Positions 1 to 7,491 of a DNA stretch of 36,927 nucleotides are shown piece after piece. Positions within the stretch are counted from its first letter, which is position 1. Every line of letters begins with the position of its first letter. Made by a program: the position numbers and the translations under genes. Source of the DNA: Anaerolineaceae bacterium (GTDB taxonomy: Bacteria; Chloroflexota; Anaerolineae; Anaerolineales; Anaerolineaceae); the NCBI GenBank assembly GCA_020845515.1, contig JADLFQ010000040.1, positions 1 to 36,927 of the forward strand, given 5' to 3'. The notes below the pieces were generated by a model, which was not told where the DNA came from, made no database searches, and saw only the letters and a list, made by a program, of their open reading frames with translations.

Positions 1-604
1 AGGGGATATTGTACCCATCCAGCACGCGCCGGTGAGATTCTGCTTTTTCAAGCAGCAGGGTCATTTCGGCACGACGTTTTCCAAAACCGATATACAGAGC
101 CAGGAGGGTTGTGACAACATACAGCCAGGGAGAGAACCGCTGTACTTGAATAAGGCTGACGCCTGCGGCCACCCGGAGAACAAAGCCTGCTGCAATAATA
201 ATGACATCCACCAGCGGGACATGTTTGAGCCAGAGGGTATAGGCCAGAATAATTAAGAAGTACACCGTGCAAATGAGCGCGAAGCTGGGTGAAAGCAAGT
301 ATGCCAGGGGAAAAGTGACTGCCAGGATTGCCAGCGCTACACCGATAGCAACCGGCACAGGGAGCTTGCCCGAGGCAATTGGGCGATTTTTCTTGGTAGG
401 ATGCTGGCGATCGGCTTCGGCATCAACGATATCGTTGATAATATAGACGGTTGAGGATAAGAGGCAAAACAGGAAAACCCCCGCTAGTGATCGCAGGAGG
501 GAAAATGGGTGGGTTAACTGACGGTCAAAGACCAGCGCTGCAAGTACAAAGACGTTTTTCGTCCACTGGCGGGGGCGCATGGTTTTGATTAAGGCGTGCA
601 ACAT
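1..604 (-). CDS. Decaprenyl-phosphate phosphoribosyltransferase (UbiA family), 3' end missing
   Basis: This minus-strand reading frame is open from an ATG at 604 to the window edge (201 codons visible; the family is about 290). Known members transfer phosphoribose from PRPP to a polyprenyl phosphate in the membrane, giving the precursor of polyprenyl-phosphate arabinose or ribose donors (mycobacterial Rv3806c type). The N-terminus carries the family block RPRQWTKN (residues 10-17). The Mg-binding aspartate motif N57-D58-x2-D61-x3-D65 follows, then HPTKKNRPIASG (68-79), which is typical of this subfamily rather than of quinone-forming UbiA enzymes. Several hydrophobic helices follow. Neither ATG at 604 nor the in-frame ATG at 580 has a good Shine-Dalgarno, so the start is uncertain. 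It is divergent from tlyA. Function by family is fairly sure; the polyprenyl chain length is unknown. Confidence 0.88.
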   Translation of the reverse strand, partial: MLHALIKTMRPRQWTKNVFVLAALVFDRQLTHPFSLLRSLAGVFLFCLLSSTVYIINDIVDAEADRQHPTKKNRPIASGKLPVPVAIGVALAILAVTFPLAYLLSPSFALICTVYFLIILAYTLWLKHVPLVDVIIIAAGFVLRVAAGVSLIQVQRFSPWLYVVTTLLALYIGFGKRRAEMTLLLEKAESHRRVLDGYNIP

Positions 605-677
605 GTTTTTATGATATCACAAGTTTATTTTTAAGGGATTGTTCCTATTTATTGTTATGCATAGTGGGAAGGAATGC

Positions 678-1490
678 ATGGAAGCGAGTAAAATTGGCTT
701 AATGAATAAAACTCGACTGGATCATTTAATGACCGTGCGCGGTTTGGCTGAGAGCCGTTCGCAAGCACAGCGTTTAATTATGGCCGGACAGGTGCGGGTG
801 GACGGTGAGGTAATGCTGAAACCGTCTTGCAGTCTGCCGGAGGAGGCCGAAATTACAGTAGACCAGCCGCCGCGTTTTGTCTCACGAGGAGGCGAAAAAC
901 TGGAAGCGGCTATGCTTGCTTTTGGTTTGGAAGATATGTCCGGGTGGGTATGCGCGGATGTTGGTGCTTCAACGGGTGGTTTTACAGACTGCCTTTTGCA
1001 GCATGGGGCGGAAAAGGTCTATGCAGTGGATGTGGGGTATGGGATTCTGCATTGGAAGCTGCGTAATGATAAACGGGTAGTTGTGATAGAGCGGACAAAT
1101 GCGCGCACAATCGAGATGCTGCCGGAAGCTGTTGATCTGGTTACGATTGACGCCAGTTTTATCTCACTCAGGTACCTGTTGCCGGTGGTCAAAAATTGGC
1201 TGAATGATTCCAAGGGAATAATCATCGCCCTTATTAAGCCGCAATTCGAAGCCGGCAGGCAGGAATCCGCGCGTGGTGAGGGAGTGATTCGCAATCCTGC
1301 CGTACACCGGCGTATCTTAACGGAAATAATTGCCTTTGCCGGGCAGGAGGGATACGCGCCGCAGGGATTAATTCGTTCTCCCTTGCAGGGTCCGAAAGGG
1401 AATATTGAATTTCTGGCGATGTTCCGGCGCGATGGGGGAGCGATGTTTGATTCCGTAGAACAGATCGAGCGAGTTTTACCCGGCGAGTAG
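678..1490 (+). CDS. tlyA: TlyA-type 16S/23S rRNA 2'-O-methyltransferase
   Basis: A 270-aa protein with an N-terminal S4 RNA-binding domain (about residues 10-70, containing [19 protein letters not shown]) followed by an FtsJ-like Rossmann methyltransferase. The segment [10 protein letters not shown] precedes the SAM-binding motif [11 protein letters not shown], which begins at about residue 94. Later motifs [12 protein letters not shown] and [11 protein letters not shown] hold the expected catalytic Asp and Lys. Known TlyA proteins 2'-O-methylate cytidines in 16S and/or 23S rRNA and confer sensitivity to capreomycin. The reading frame is open further upstream to 639. I chose ATG 678 because it follows a GGGAAGGA ribosome site; ATG 702 would give a 262-aa protein with no Shine-Dalgarno and is the alternative. 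The length fits the family. lepA follows after 59 bases. Confidence 0.93.
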   Translation: MEASKIGLMNKTRLDHLMTVRGLAESRSQAQRLIMAGQVRVDGEVMLKPSCSLPEEAEITVDQPPRFVSRGGEKLEAAMLAFGLEDMSGWVCADVGASTGGFTDCLLQHGAEKVYAVDVGYGILHWKLRNDKRVVVIERTNARTIEMLPEAVDLVTIDASFISLRYLLPVVKNWLNDSKGIIIALIKPQFEAGRQESARGEGVIRNPAVHRRILTEIIAFAGQEGYAPQGLIRSPLQGPKGNIEFLAMFRRDGGAMFDSVEQIERVLPGE

Positions 1491-1508
1491 GGGCGCGGCG
1501 CGGGTGTT

Positions 1509-1538
1509 TTGAGCGGAAGGGGAAATTTGGGGTATACT
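1509..1538 (+). promoter_or_regulatory. Candidate sigma-70 promoter for lepA
   Basis: TTGAGC at 1509-1514 and TATACT at 1533-1538 are separated by 18 bases in the 59-base gap between tlyA and lepA. Transcription would start near 1545, only about five bases before the lepA ATG at 1550, so the message would be almost leaderless. The match is by eye and unproven. Confidence 0.45.
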
Positions 1539-1549
1539 TCAGGCGGCCT

Positions 1550-3349
1550 ATGACAGACCCAATCCGGAATTTTTGTATTATTGCACATGTGGATCATGGA
1601 AAATCCACACTGGCTGATCGTATGCTCCAGATAACCGGGACGATATCGGACCGGGAAATGATGGCGCAGGTGTTGGACAGTATGGATTTGGAGCGTGAGA
1701 AGGGGGTGACGATCAAGGCTTCTGCCGTGCGAATGCTGTATACGGCGGAAGATAAAATTCGGTATGAGCTTAACCTGATTGATACACCGGGTCATGTGGA
1801 CTTTAATTATGAGGTCAGCAGGGCATTGGAGGCTTGTGAGGGGGCGCTTCTGGTTGTGGATGCGACGCAGGGGATTGAAGCCCAAACTCTAGCGAACCTT
1901 TATCTGGCGCTGGAGCATGATTTGGTGATCATCCCTGTGATCAACAAAATTGATTTGCCATCCGCACGAGCCGAAGAGGTCGCGGAGGATATTGGTGTCC
2001 TGCTTGGGATTCCGCAAGAGGAGATCATCAGAATTTCAGCAAAAGAGGGAACGAATATTTCCCAGGTGCTGGAGGCAATCGTACAAAAAATACCACCTCC
2101 TGCAGGCAACGTGGATGCCCCTCTGCGGGCGCTGATTTTCGATTCGCATTACGACGCCTATAAAGGGGTTATCGCGTATGTGCGCGTGGTGGAAGGGGCG
2201 ATCCATCCAACGGATATGCTGCGTTTGATGGCCACAAAAACAGATATCCGTCCGGTGGAGATTGGGATTTTTTCCCCAGTTTTGAAACCGATTGATCATC
2301 TTGAAGCCGGAGATGTAGGCTACGTGGCGACAGGGTTAAAAACGGTAGCGGAATGCCGTGTTGGCGATACCTTTACCGATGCTGTAAACCCGACTGACAA
2401 ACCGCTTCCGGGTTATTTACAAGCCAAACCCATGGTGTTTGCCGGTATTTACCCGGTGGATGGCGAGGATTATAACGATCTCAAAGAAGCATTGGAAAAA
2501 CTTCAGCTAAATGACGCCTCTTTGGTTTACGAGGCGGAAGTTTCGCAGGCGCTTAATTTTGGTTTCCGGTGTGGATTTTTGGGTTTGTTCCACATGGAGA
2601 TTATTCAAGAACGTTTGGAAAGAGAATACAACCTTGATATTGTGGTAACTGCACCTTCGGTAGAGTATGAAGTCGTCTTGCTAAACGAGACGGTGGAACA
2701 GATCGACTCCCCGGCTCAACTCCCGGAAGAAGGTAAGATTAAAGAAATACGCGAACCCTGGATGGCATTGGAGATCTTCAGCCCGACTGAGTTTTATGGG
2801 ACGATTATGGAGTTGGCCACAAAACGGCGCGGGATTTTCAAAAGCCAGGATTACCCGGCGCCTAAACGCGTTCAGCTGAACTTTGAAATTCCGCTTTCAG
2901 AATTAATTGTGAACTTCTTTGACGAATTAAAATCGAGAACGCGCGGCTATGCCTCGATGGACTATCAGATACTCGATTACCGTTCCGAAAATCTGGTGAA
3001 GCTCGAAGTGTTGGTGGGCGGCGAACCGGTGGATGCGCTGGCTGCGATTGTGCACAAAAAAGATGCTTATCACAAGGGACAGGCGCTCGTCAGCCGTTTG
3101 AAGGCACTCATCCCGCGTCAGATGTTCGACGTTCCGATTCAAGCTGCCTCTGGCGGGCGGGTCATTTCCCGGGCGAATGTAAAGGCGCTGCGTAAAGACG
3201 TGCTGGCAAAGTGCTATGGCGGCGATATTACTCGCAAGAAAAAACTGCTCGAAAGACAAAAACGCGGAAAACGCCGGATGAAGATGATCGGGAACATCGA
3301 GATTCCTCAGGATGCCTTCATGGCTGTTTTGCGCCTGGAGGAAGAGTGA
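1550..3349 (+). CDS. lepA: Elongation factor 4 (LepA), ribosome-associated GTPase
   Basis: A full-length 599-aa LepA. GTPase motifs are clear: G1 AHVDHGKST (12-20), the switch region with [21 protein letters not shown]3 DTPGH (from 78) and G4 NKID (from 132). The C-terminal part has the LepA-specific signature with [16 protein letters not shown] and [16 protein letters not shown], which distinguishes it from EF-G. EF4 acts on translating ribosomes, and its proposed roles are back-translocation and help in ribosome assembly. The ATG at 1550 has only a weak AGGCGG ribosome site. The stop codon overlaps the GTG start of the next gene (GTGA), so the downstream membrane protein is probably translationally coupled. 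I see nothing abnormal in the protein. Confidence 0.97.
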   Translation: MTDPIRNFCIIAHVDHGKSTLADRMLQITGTISDREMMAQVLDSMDLEREKGVTIKASAVRMLYTAEDKIRYELNLIDTPGHVDFNYEVSRALEACEGALLVVDATQGIEAQTLANLYLALEHDLVIIPVINKIDLPSARAEEVAEDIGVLLGIPQEEIIRISAKEGTNISQVLEAIVQKIPPPAGNVDAPLRALIFDSHYDAYKGVIAYVRVVEGAIHPTDMLRLMATKTDIRPVEIGIFSPVLKPIDHLEAGDVGYVATGLKTVAECRVGDTFTDAVNPTDKPLPGYLQAKPMVFAGIYPVDGEDYNDLKEALEKLQLNDASLVYEAEVSQALNFGFRCGFLGLFHMEIIQERLEREYNLDIVVTAPSVEYEVVLLNETVEQIDSPAQLPEEGKIKEIREPWMALEIFSPTEFYGTIMELATKRRGIFKSQDYPAPKRVQLNFEIPLSELIVNFFDELKSRTRGYASMDYQILDYRSENLVKLEVLVGGEPVDALAAIVHKKDAYHKGQALVSRLKALIPRQMFDVPIQAASGGRVISRANVKALRKDVLAKCYGGDITRKKKLLERQKRGKRRMKMIGNIEIPQDAFMAVLRLEEE

Positions 3350-4383
3350 GCCAGGAGGGTGGAACGTTTTGGCAGGATGCCAGGCGATGGCTTCCCGGTG
3401 TGTTGATCAGCTTGGTGGCGCTTTTTGTCCTCTTCAAGCTGGCGAGTTGGCCGGATCTTCTGGCTGCGCTTTCTTCTTTTCTCTCACCCAATCTGCTAGT
3501 CGCTGTGCTTCTCTCTGTGGTGTCGCTTGCGACGCGCGCCTTTGCCTGGAAAACACTACTCGGAAATGTCCCGAAATTCAGCCAGTCCTTTTTCATTATT
3601 AATGAGGGTTACCTTCTAAACAATATCTTTCCGCTACGCGCTGGCGAATTTGCCCGGGCTATTTTTATGGGGCAGGCAAGCGGGCTGGGGCCATATCATG
3701 TGCTTTCAACCATTGTACTGGAAAGAGCTTTTGACCTTGCGATGGCGGCTGGCTTGGTGTTGGTCTCCCTGCCGCTTGCCTTAGGGATGGAATGGGCGAG
3801 GCCAATTGCGGTGGCCGCACTTGTTTTGGTGATTGCAGGGTTGATACTCCTTTTCCTGATGGCGCGCTACAATGAGGTGGTACGAAGTTGGATGGAGAAA
3901 TTAGGGGCGCGTTGGCCGGTAGTCCAAAAAATTGTCCTGCCGCGGTTGGGAGCATTGATGGATGGATTGGAAGTTTTGACCAAGCCAGCACGCTTCATCA
4001 TTGCGCTGATATGGATTGTCCTGTCCTGGGTCATTTGGGTTTCCACACATTATGTGATGCTGCTGGTTATTAGACCGGGCGCTCCCTTCTGGTGGGCAAT
4101 GTTCGCGGATGGGATGCTGGCGTTGGGAGTGGCGATTCCCTCTGCTCCGGCCGCGCTCGGTGTTTTTGAAGGTGTCCTGGCGGGGGCGTTAACTTTGTTG
4201 GGGGTATCCCTCAATACTGCTATTGCTTATGCAATTGTGATGCACTTTCTTAGTTTTTTCTCGACCGGGATTTTTGGTTTTTGGGGTCTGTTGCGAGAGA
4301 GGCGTTCCATCTCCAGCTTATTTTCACAAATGCGGTGGAAGAACAAAAACATTGTACCTTCTACGTATTCAAATGTGGAGTGA
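3346..4383 (+). CDS. Flippase-like polytopic membrane protein, LPG_synthase_TM (UPF0104) family
   Basis: A 345-aa integral membrane protein with about eight hydrophobic segments. The frame is open upstream inside lepA. I chose GTG 3346 because it overlaps the lepA stop (GTGA), is preceded by GGAGGA, and leads directly into [15 protein letters not shown] and the first membrane segment. The block with [20 protein letters not shown] and [11 protein letters not shown] is the hallmark of the family related to the membrane half of lysylphosphatidylglycerol synthase (TIGR00374 type). It lacks the soluble aminoacyl-transfer domain of MprF, so lysyl-PG synthesis is unlikely. Members often sit in polysaccharide or dolichol/undecaprenol glycan clusters and are proposed to help flip lipid-linked intermediates. 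The epimerase, glycosyltransferase and methyltransferase immediately downstream fit that role, which remains inference. Confidence 0.85.
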   Translation: MSQEGGTFWQDARRWLPGVLISLVALFVLFKLASWPDLLAALSSFLSPNLLVAVLLSVVSLATRAFAWKTLLGNVPKFSQSFFIINEGYLLNNIFPLRAGEFARAIFMGQASGLGPYHVLSTIVLERAFDLAMAAGLVLVSLPLALGMEWARPIAVAALVLVIAGLILLFLMARYNEVVRSWMEKLGARWPVVQKIVLPRLGALMDGLEVLTKPARFIIALIWIVLSWVIWVSTHYVMLLVIRPGAPFWWAMFADGMLALGVAIPSAPAALGVFEGVLAGALTLLGVSLNTAIAYAIVMHFLSFFSTGIFGFWGLLRERRSISSLFSQMRWKNKNIVPSTYSNVE

Positions 4384-4390
4384 GAGCGTG

Positions 4391-5416
4391 ATGCCAAAAT
4401 TAACATTAATTACCGGGGGAGCTGGTTTTATTGGATCAAATTATGCCGCCAGATTGCTTGAGCGGGGAGAGAAGATTGTTATTTTTGACAACCTCTCGCG
4501 GCACGGCGCGCAAGATAACCTGGAGTGGCTGCACCATCGTTTTGGAGATAACGCCTTTGAATTAATTCGCGGTGATGTGCGCGATATTAACCAGATTCGA
4601 GCGGCAGCTCAGGATGCAGATGTGATTGCCCACCTGGCCGCTCAGGTTGCGGTGACCACCTCGGTGACCAAGCCGCGCGAAGATTTTGAAATTAATGCAT
4701 TGGGTACGTTCAATGTTTTGGAAGCTGCACGCGCGAGTGGGAAGAACCCTGTTGTCCTTTATACCTCAACCAACAAAGTCTATGGCGGGATGGAAGATGT
4801 ACGTGTGGAAGAAGATACAGCGCGCTACCGCTATGTTGACTTTCCGCTGGGTGTCTCCGAGGCGCAGCCGTTGGATTTTCATTCCCCCTATGGCTGTTCG
4901 AAAGGTGCAGGCGATCAGTACTGTCGTGATTATTATCGTATTTACGGGCTGCCCACCGTGGTTTTCCGGCAGAGTTGTATTTACGGCGAAAGGCAGTTCG
5001 GAATTGAAGACCAGGGGTGGGTTGCGTGGTTCATCATCGCGGCATTAACAGGCCGAAAGATTACGATCTATGGCGACGGAAAACAGGTGCGCGATATCCT
5101 GTTTGTAGATGACCTGCTGGATGCCTATGATGCTGCTCTGAAGAATATTGCAGTTTCGGCAGGGCAGGTATATAACATTGGTGGAGGCCCGGAAAATGTG
5201 ATGTCTGTCTGGGCAGATTTTGGCCCCTTGCTGGAAAAGCTGTTCGGCAGAGCAATTCCAGTGAAGCGCGGCGATTGGCGTCCGGGCGACCAGCGTATTT
5301 ACGTATCTGATATTCGCAAGGCTGAGCAGGAGCTGGGATGGAAGCCCCGCATTTCGGTAGAGATGGGCATCCGGCGGCTCTTTGAGTGGGCAAAAGTCAA
5401 TCAAAGCTTATTTTAA
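4391..5416 (+). CDS. NAD-dependent epimerase/dehydratase, CDP-paratose 2-epimerase (tyvelose epimerase) type
   Basis: A 341-aa extended short-chain dehydrogenase. The frame is open upstream, but ATG 4391 begins the Rossmann strand (MPKLTLITGGAGFIGSN) seven bases after the previous stop. The NAD-binding GGAGFIGS lies at residues 8-15. The active-site region has TSTNKVYGG, and SPYGCSKGAGDQY contains the YxxxK catalytic pair. The substrate side includes GWVAWFIIAALTG and GKQVRDILFVDDL. This combination of TNKVYG with GKQVRD is typical of CDP-paratose/CDP-tyvelose epimerases, which invert C2 of a dideoxyhexose nucleotide. The real substrate could be another NDP-sugar. Tight packing with the GT4 gene downstream suggests it supplies an activated sugar for surface glycan synthesis. 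Confidence 0.87.
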   Translation: MPKLTLITGGAGFIGSNYAARLLERGEKIVIFDNLSRHGAQDNLEWLHHRFGDNAFELIRGDVRDINQIRAAAQDADVIAHLAAQVAVTTSVTKPREDFEINALGTFNVLEAARASGKNPVVLYTSTNKVYGGMEDVRVEEDTARYRYVDFPLGVSEAQPLDFHSPYGCSKGAGDQYCRDYYRIYGLPTVVFRQSCIYGERQFGIEDQGWVAWFIIAALTGRKITIYGDGKQVRDILFVDDLLDAYDAALKNIAVSAGQVYNIGGGPENVMSVWADFGPLLEKLFGRAIPVKRGDWRPGDQRIYVSDIRKAEQELGWKPRISVEMGIRRLFEWAKVNQSLF

Positions 5417-5431
5417 GCGCATCCGGTTTCC

Positions 5432-6595
5432 ATGAAGATTCTCATTGTTCTGACCTATTATCGCCCGCATACCAGTGGCCTGACGATTTATGCGGAGCGC
5501 CTGGCAAAAGCGTTTGTGCAGCGCGGGCATCAGGTTACCGTACTCACCTCCCACTATGAAAAATCACTGCCGTATGAGGAGAATCAGGCGGGTGTTCGCA
5601 TTGTGCGTGTCCCGGTGTTCTTTCGCTTGAGCAAGGGTGTCATCATGCCAACATTTGGCAGGAAAGCCAGCCGGTTGGTTGCGGAGCACGATGTCATTCA
5701 CCTGCACCTCCCACAATTCGATGCCGCTGGTGTGGCGCTGAGGGGGAGGCTGCTGCACAAACCGACGGTGATTACCTACCATTGTGATTTGCTCATGCCT
5801 CCGGGAGTTTTAAGTTGGGCTGCAAACCAGGCAGTCAACCTGATGAATGACCTGGCGGCGTTGTTCACACATCGCATTATCACTTACACCCGCGACTATG
5901 GAGAGAATTCACCCTACCTTCGACGACACCTTGACAAATTGACGGTCATCCAACCGCCCGTTGACTTGCCCCCTGCGCCGGAAGAAGCGGCGTTGGATTT
6001 TGCTAGACGGCATAATCCGCAAAATAATCAACCTGTAATTGGTATGGCTGCCAGGTTTGCGACCGAAAAAGGGGTGGAGGTATTGCTGGAAGCCCTGCCG
6101 GCAGTGCTTGCGCACTACCCGAATGCATTGGTATTCTTCGCGGGGTCTTATCAGGGTATTCTGGGTGAGGAGGAATACCTCAGGCGACTTTCCCCGATTA
6201 TCCAACAGCATGAGAAAAACGGTAACTGGCGGTTCCTGGGAAATTTAAACCCGGCGGAAATGGCGTGCTTTTATAAAAATATTGATGTCCTGGTTTTGCC
6301 AAGCTTAAACTCGACCGAGTCCTTTGGCCTTGTACAGATTGAGGCGATGATTAACGGTAAGCCTGTTGTTGCTTCTAATTTGCCCGGTGTGCGCCAACCG
6401 ATTACAGTGCACCGAATGGGAGAGATCATACCAATAGGGGATGCTGCGGCTTTAGGGCAGGCTTTGCTAAAAATTCTGAGACAACCTTCTCAGTATATGC
6501 AAGACCCCGTCCACATACGAGAACGTTATTTGCCGGAGAGCGTCGCGATGGAATACGAGAAGCTTTTTGAAATCATTAAAAAAGAGATCGGCTGA
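5432..6595 (+). CDS. GT4-family (GT-B fold) glycosyltransferase
   Basis: A 387-aa cytoplasmic or membrane-associated retaining glycosyltransferase. The N-terminal acceptor domain starts KILIVLTYYRPHTSGLTIYAERLA (typical G-rich loop), with DVIHLHLPQFDAAG and YHCDLLMPPG following. The C-terminal donor domain has IGMAARFATEKGVEVLLEAL and a classic E-x7-E motif at E296 and E304 (ESFGLVQIEAM), followed by KPVVASNLPGVRQ. These features assign GT4 (PF13439/PF00534 type) confidently, but donor and acceptor cannot be read from sequence. It lies 15 bases after the epimerase gene and 9 before a methyltransferase gene, so the three are probably cotranscribed and act on the same glycan or glycolipid. Confidence 0.92.
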   Translation: MKILIVLTYYRPHTSGLTIYAERLAKAFVQRGHQVTVLTSHYEKSLPYEENQAGVRIVRVPVFFRLSKGVIMPTFGRKASRLVAEHDVIHLHLPQFDAAGVALRGRLLHKPTVITYHCDLLMPPGVLSWAANQAVNLMNDLAALFTHRIITYTRDYGENSPYLRRHLDKLTVIQPPVDLPPAPEEAALDFARRHNPQNNQPVIGMAARFATEKGVEVLLEALPAVLAHYPNALVFFAGSYQGILGEEEYLRRLSPIIQQHEKNGNWRFLGNLNPAEMACFYKNIDVLVLPSLNSTESFGLVQIEAMINGKPVVASNLPGVRQPITVHRMGEIIPIGDAAALGQALLKILRQPSQYMQDPVHIRERYLPESVAMEYEKLFEIIKKEIG

Positions 6596-6604
6596 AACAA
6601 TCCA

Positions 6605-7438
6605 ATGATGATAAGCAACGAAGATGGAGAGACAAAGAAGATACAGATGGAAAGGGATTTCCTCTGGGAGCAAATCTGCTCGCTCCCCTATTTTCGTGCG
6701 CTCTTACGTGCTGTAGAGGCGCGCTCTTACCAGCGCTTTCAAATTCCAGGACCGATTTTAGATATGGGTTGTGGTGATGGACATTTCGCCAGCGCGGCGT
6801 TTGCGCGGCCGCTGGATGTTGGGATAGACCCCTGGTGGGGCCCGGTACGCCAGGCGGCAGTTAGCGGCGGATACCGAACGATTGTTTACGGCTTTGGTGA
6901 CAGACTGCCTTTCCAGGATGGATATTTTGAAAGCTGTATCAGCAACTCGGTGTTGGAGCATATTTCGGATGTGGATGTTGTTGTGGAGGAAATTGCCCGC
7001 GTTTTAAAACCTGGCGGACTTTTTATTTTTTGCGTTCCGAACCACCAATTTTTGAAAAACTTGTCTATTTCCTCATTTCTGGATAAGGTTGGTTTACGTT
7101 TTTTGGGAAATGCTTATCGCCGATTTTTTAACTGGATTTCCCGACACCATCATTGTGATGCGCCAGAAGTATGGGGAGAGCGTTTGCATAGAGCGGGTTT
7201 TCATGTAGAAGAATGGCAGCACTATTTTTCCCCGCAGGCGCTGCACGTCCTGGAGTGGGGGCATTATTTTGGTCTCCCTTCTCTAGTGGCACACTTTTTG
7301 TTCGGGCGGTGGATTCTTTCTCCAACCCAATGGAACCTGGCAATTGTAAAAGCGGTCGTACAGCCTTTTTATGATGAAAAAATGGAGCAGCCACAAGGCT
7401 CTTACACATTTTATGTTGCCCGCCGGAATACTGTATAA
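6605..7438 (+). CDS. Class I SAM-dependent methyltransferase
   Basis: A protein of up to 277 aa with motif I ILDMGCGDGHF (Asp at about residue 53) and the motif II/III region with SNSVLEHISDVDVVVEEIARVLKPGG, characteristic of the Methyltransf_11 group. After the Rossmann core come a PNHQFLKNLSISSFL segment and a C-terminal part rich in aromatic and His residues. Such enzymes in glycan clusters methylate sugars or lipid heads, or act on small molecules; the substrate is unknown. Start choice is uncertain. ATG 6605 has no ribosome site; ATG 6647, after AAAGAAGA, would remove 14 residues that are not part of the fold. The gene sits nine bases after the GT4 gene. Its stop codon overlaps a consensus -10 box of the next transcript. 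Confidence 0.85.
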   Translation: MMISNEDGETKKIQMERDFLWEQICSLPYFRALLRAVEARSYQRFQIPGPILDMGCGDGHFASAAFARPLDVGIDPWWGPVRQAAVSGGYRTIVYGFGDRLPFQDGYFESCISNSVLEHISDVDVVVEEIARVLKPGGLFIFCVPNHQFLKNLSISSFLDKVGLRFLGNAYRRFFNWISRHHHCDAPEVWGERLHRAGFHVEEWQHYFSPQALHVLEWGHYFGLPSLVAHFLFGRWILSPTQWNLAIVKAVVQPFYDEKMEQPQGSYTFYVARRNTV

Positions 7439-7439
7439 T
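7434..7439 (+). promoter_or_regulatory. Consensus -10 box overlapping the methyltransferase stop
   Basis: TATAAT at 7434-7439 lies 52 bases before the ATG at 7492 and overlaps the TAA stop of the preceding gene. No good -35 hexamer stands 16-18 bases upstream (TTATGT is the best, poorly matching). It may start a separate transcript for the GT-C cluster, but this is weak evidence. Confidence 0.3.
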
Positions 7440-7491
7440 CACCCTTTGACCAGAACACCTTGGCAGCAGATTAACCTCACACGATAGATAC

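Noticed and set aside
1019-1885. 288-codon open frame on the minus strand across tlyA and lepA
   Set aside because: It lies wholly opposite two well-conserved genes, has no ribosome site and no recognisable family features, and its composition is that of an antisense shadow.
3211-3345. N-terminal extension of the flippase-like gene inside lepA
   Set aside because: It would overlap the conserved end of lepA by 139 bases and encodes a highly charged stretch unlike the family; GTG 3346 has a ribosome site and the classic GTGA overlap.
4274-4390. 39-residue N-terminal extension of the epimerase
   Set aside because: It overlaps the preceding gene and precedes the Rossmann start; ATG 4391 directly begins the NAD-binding strand.
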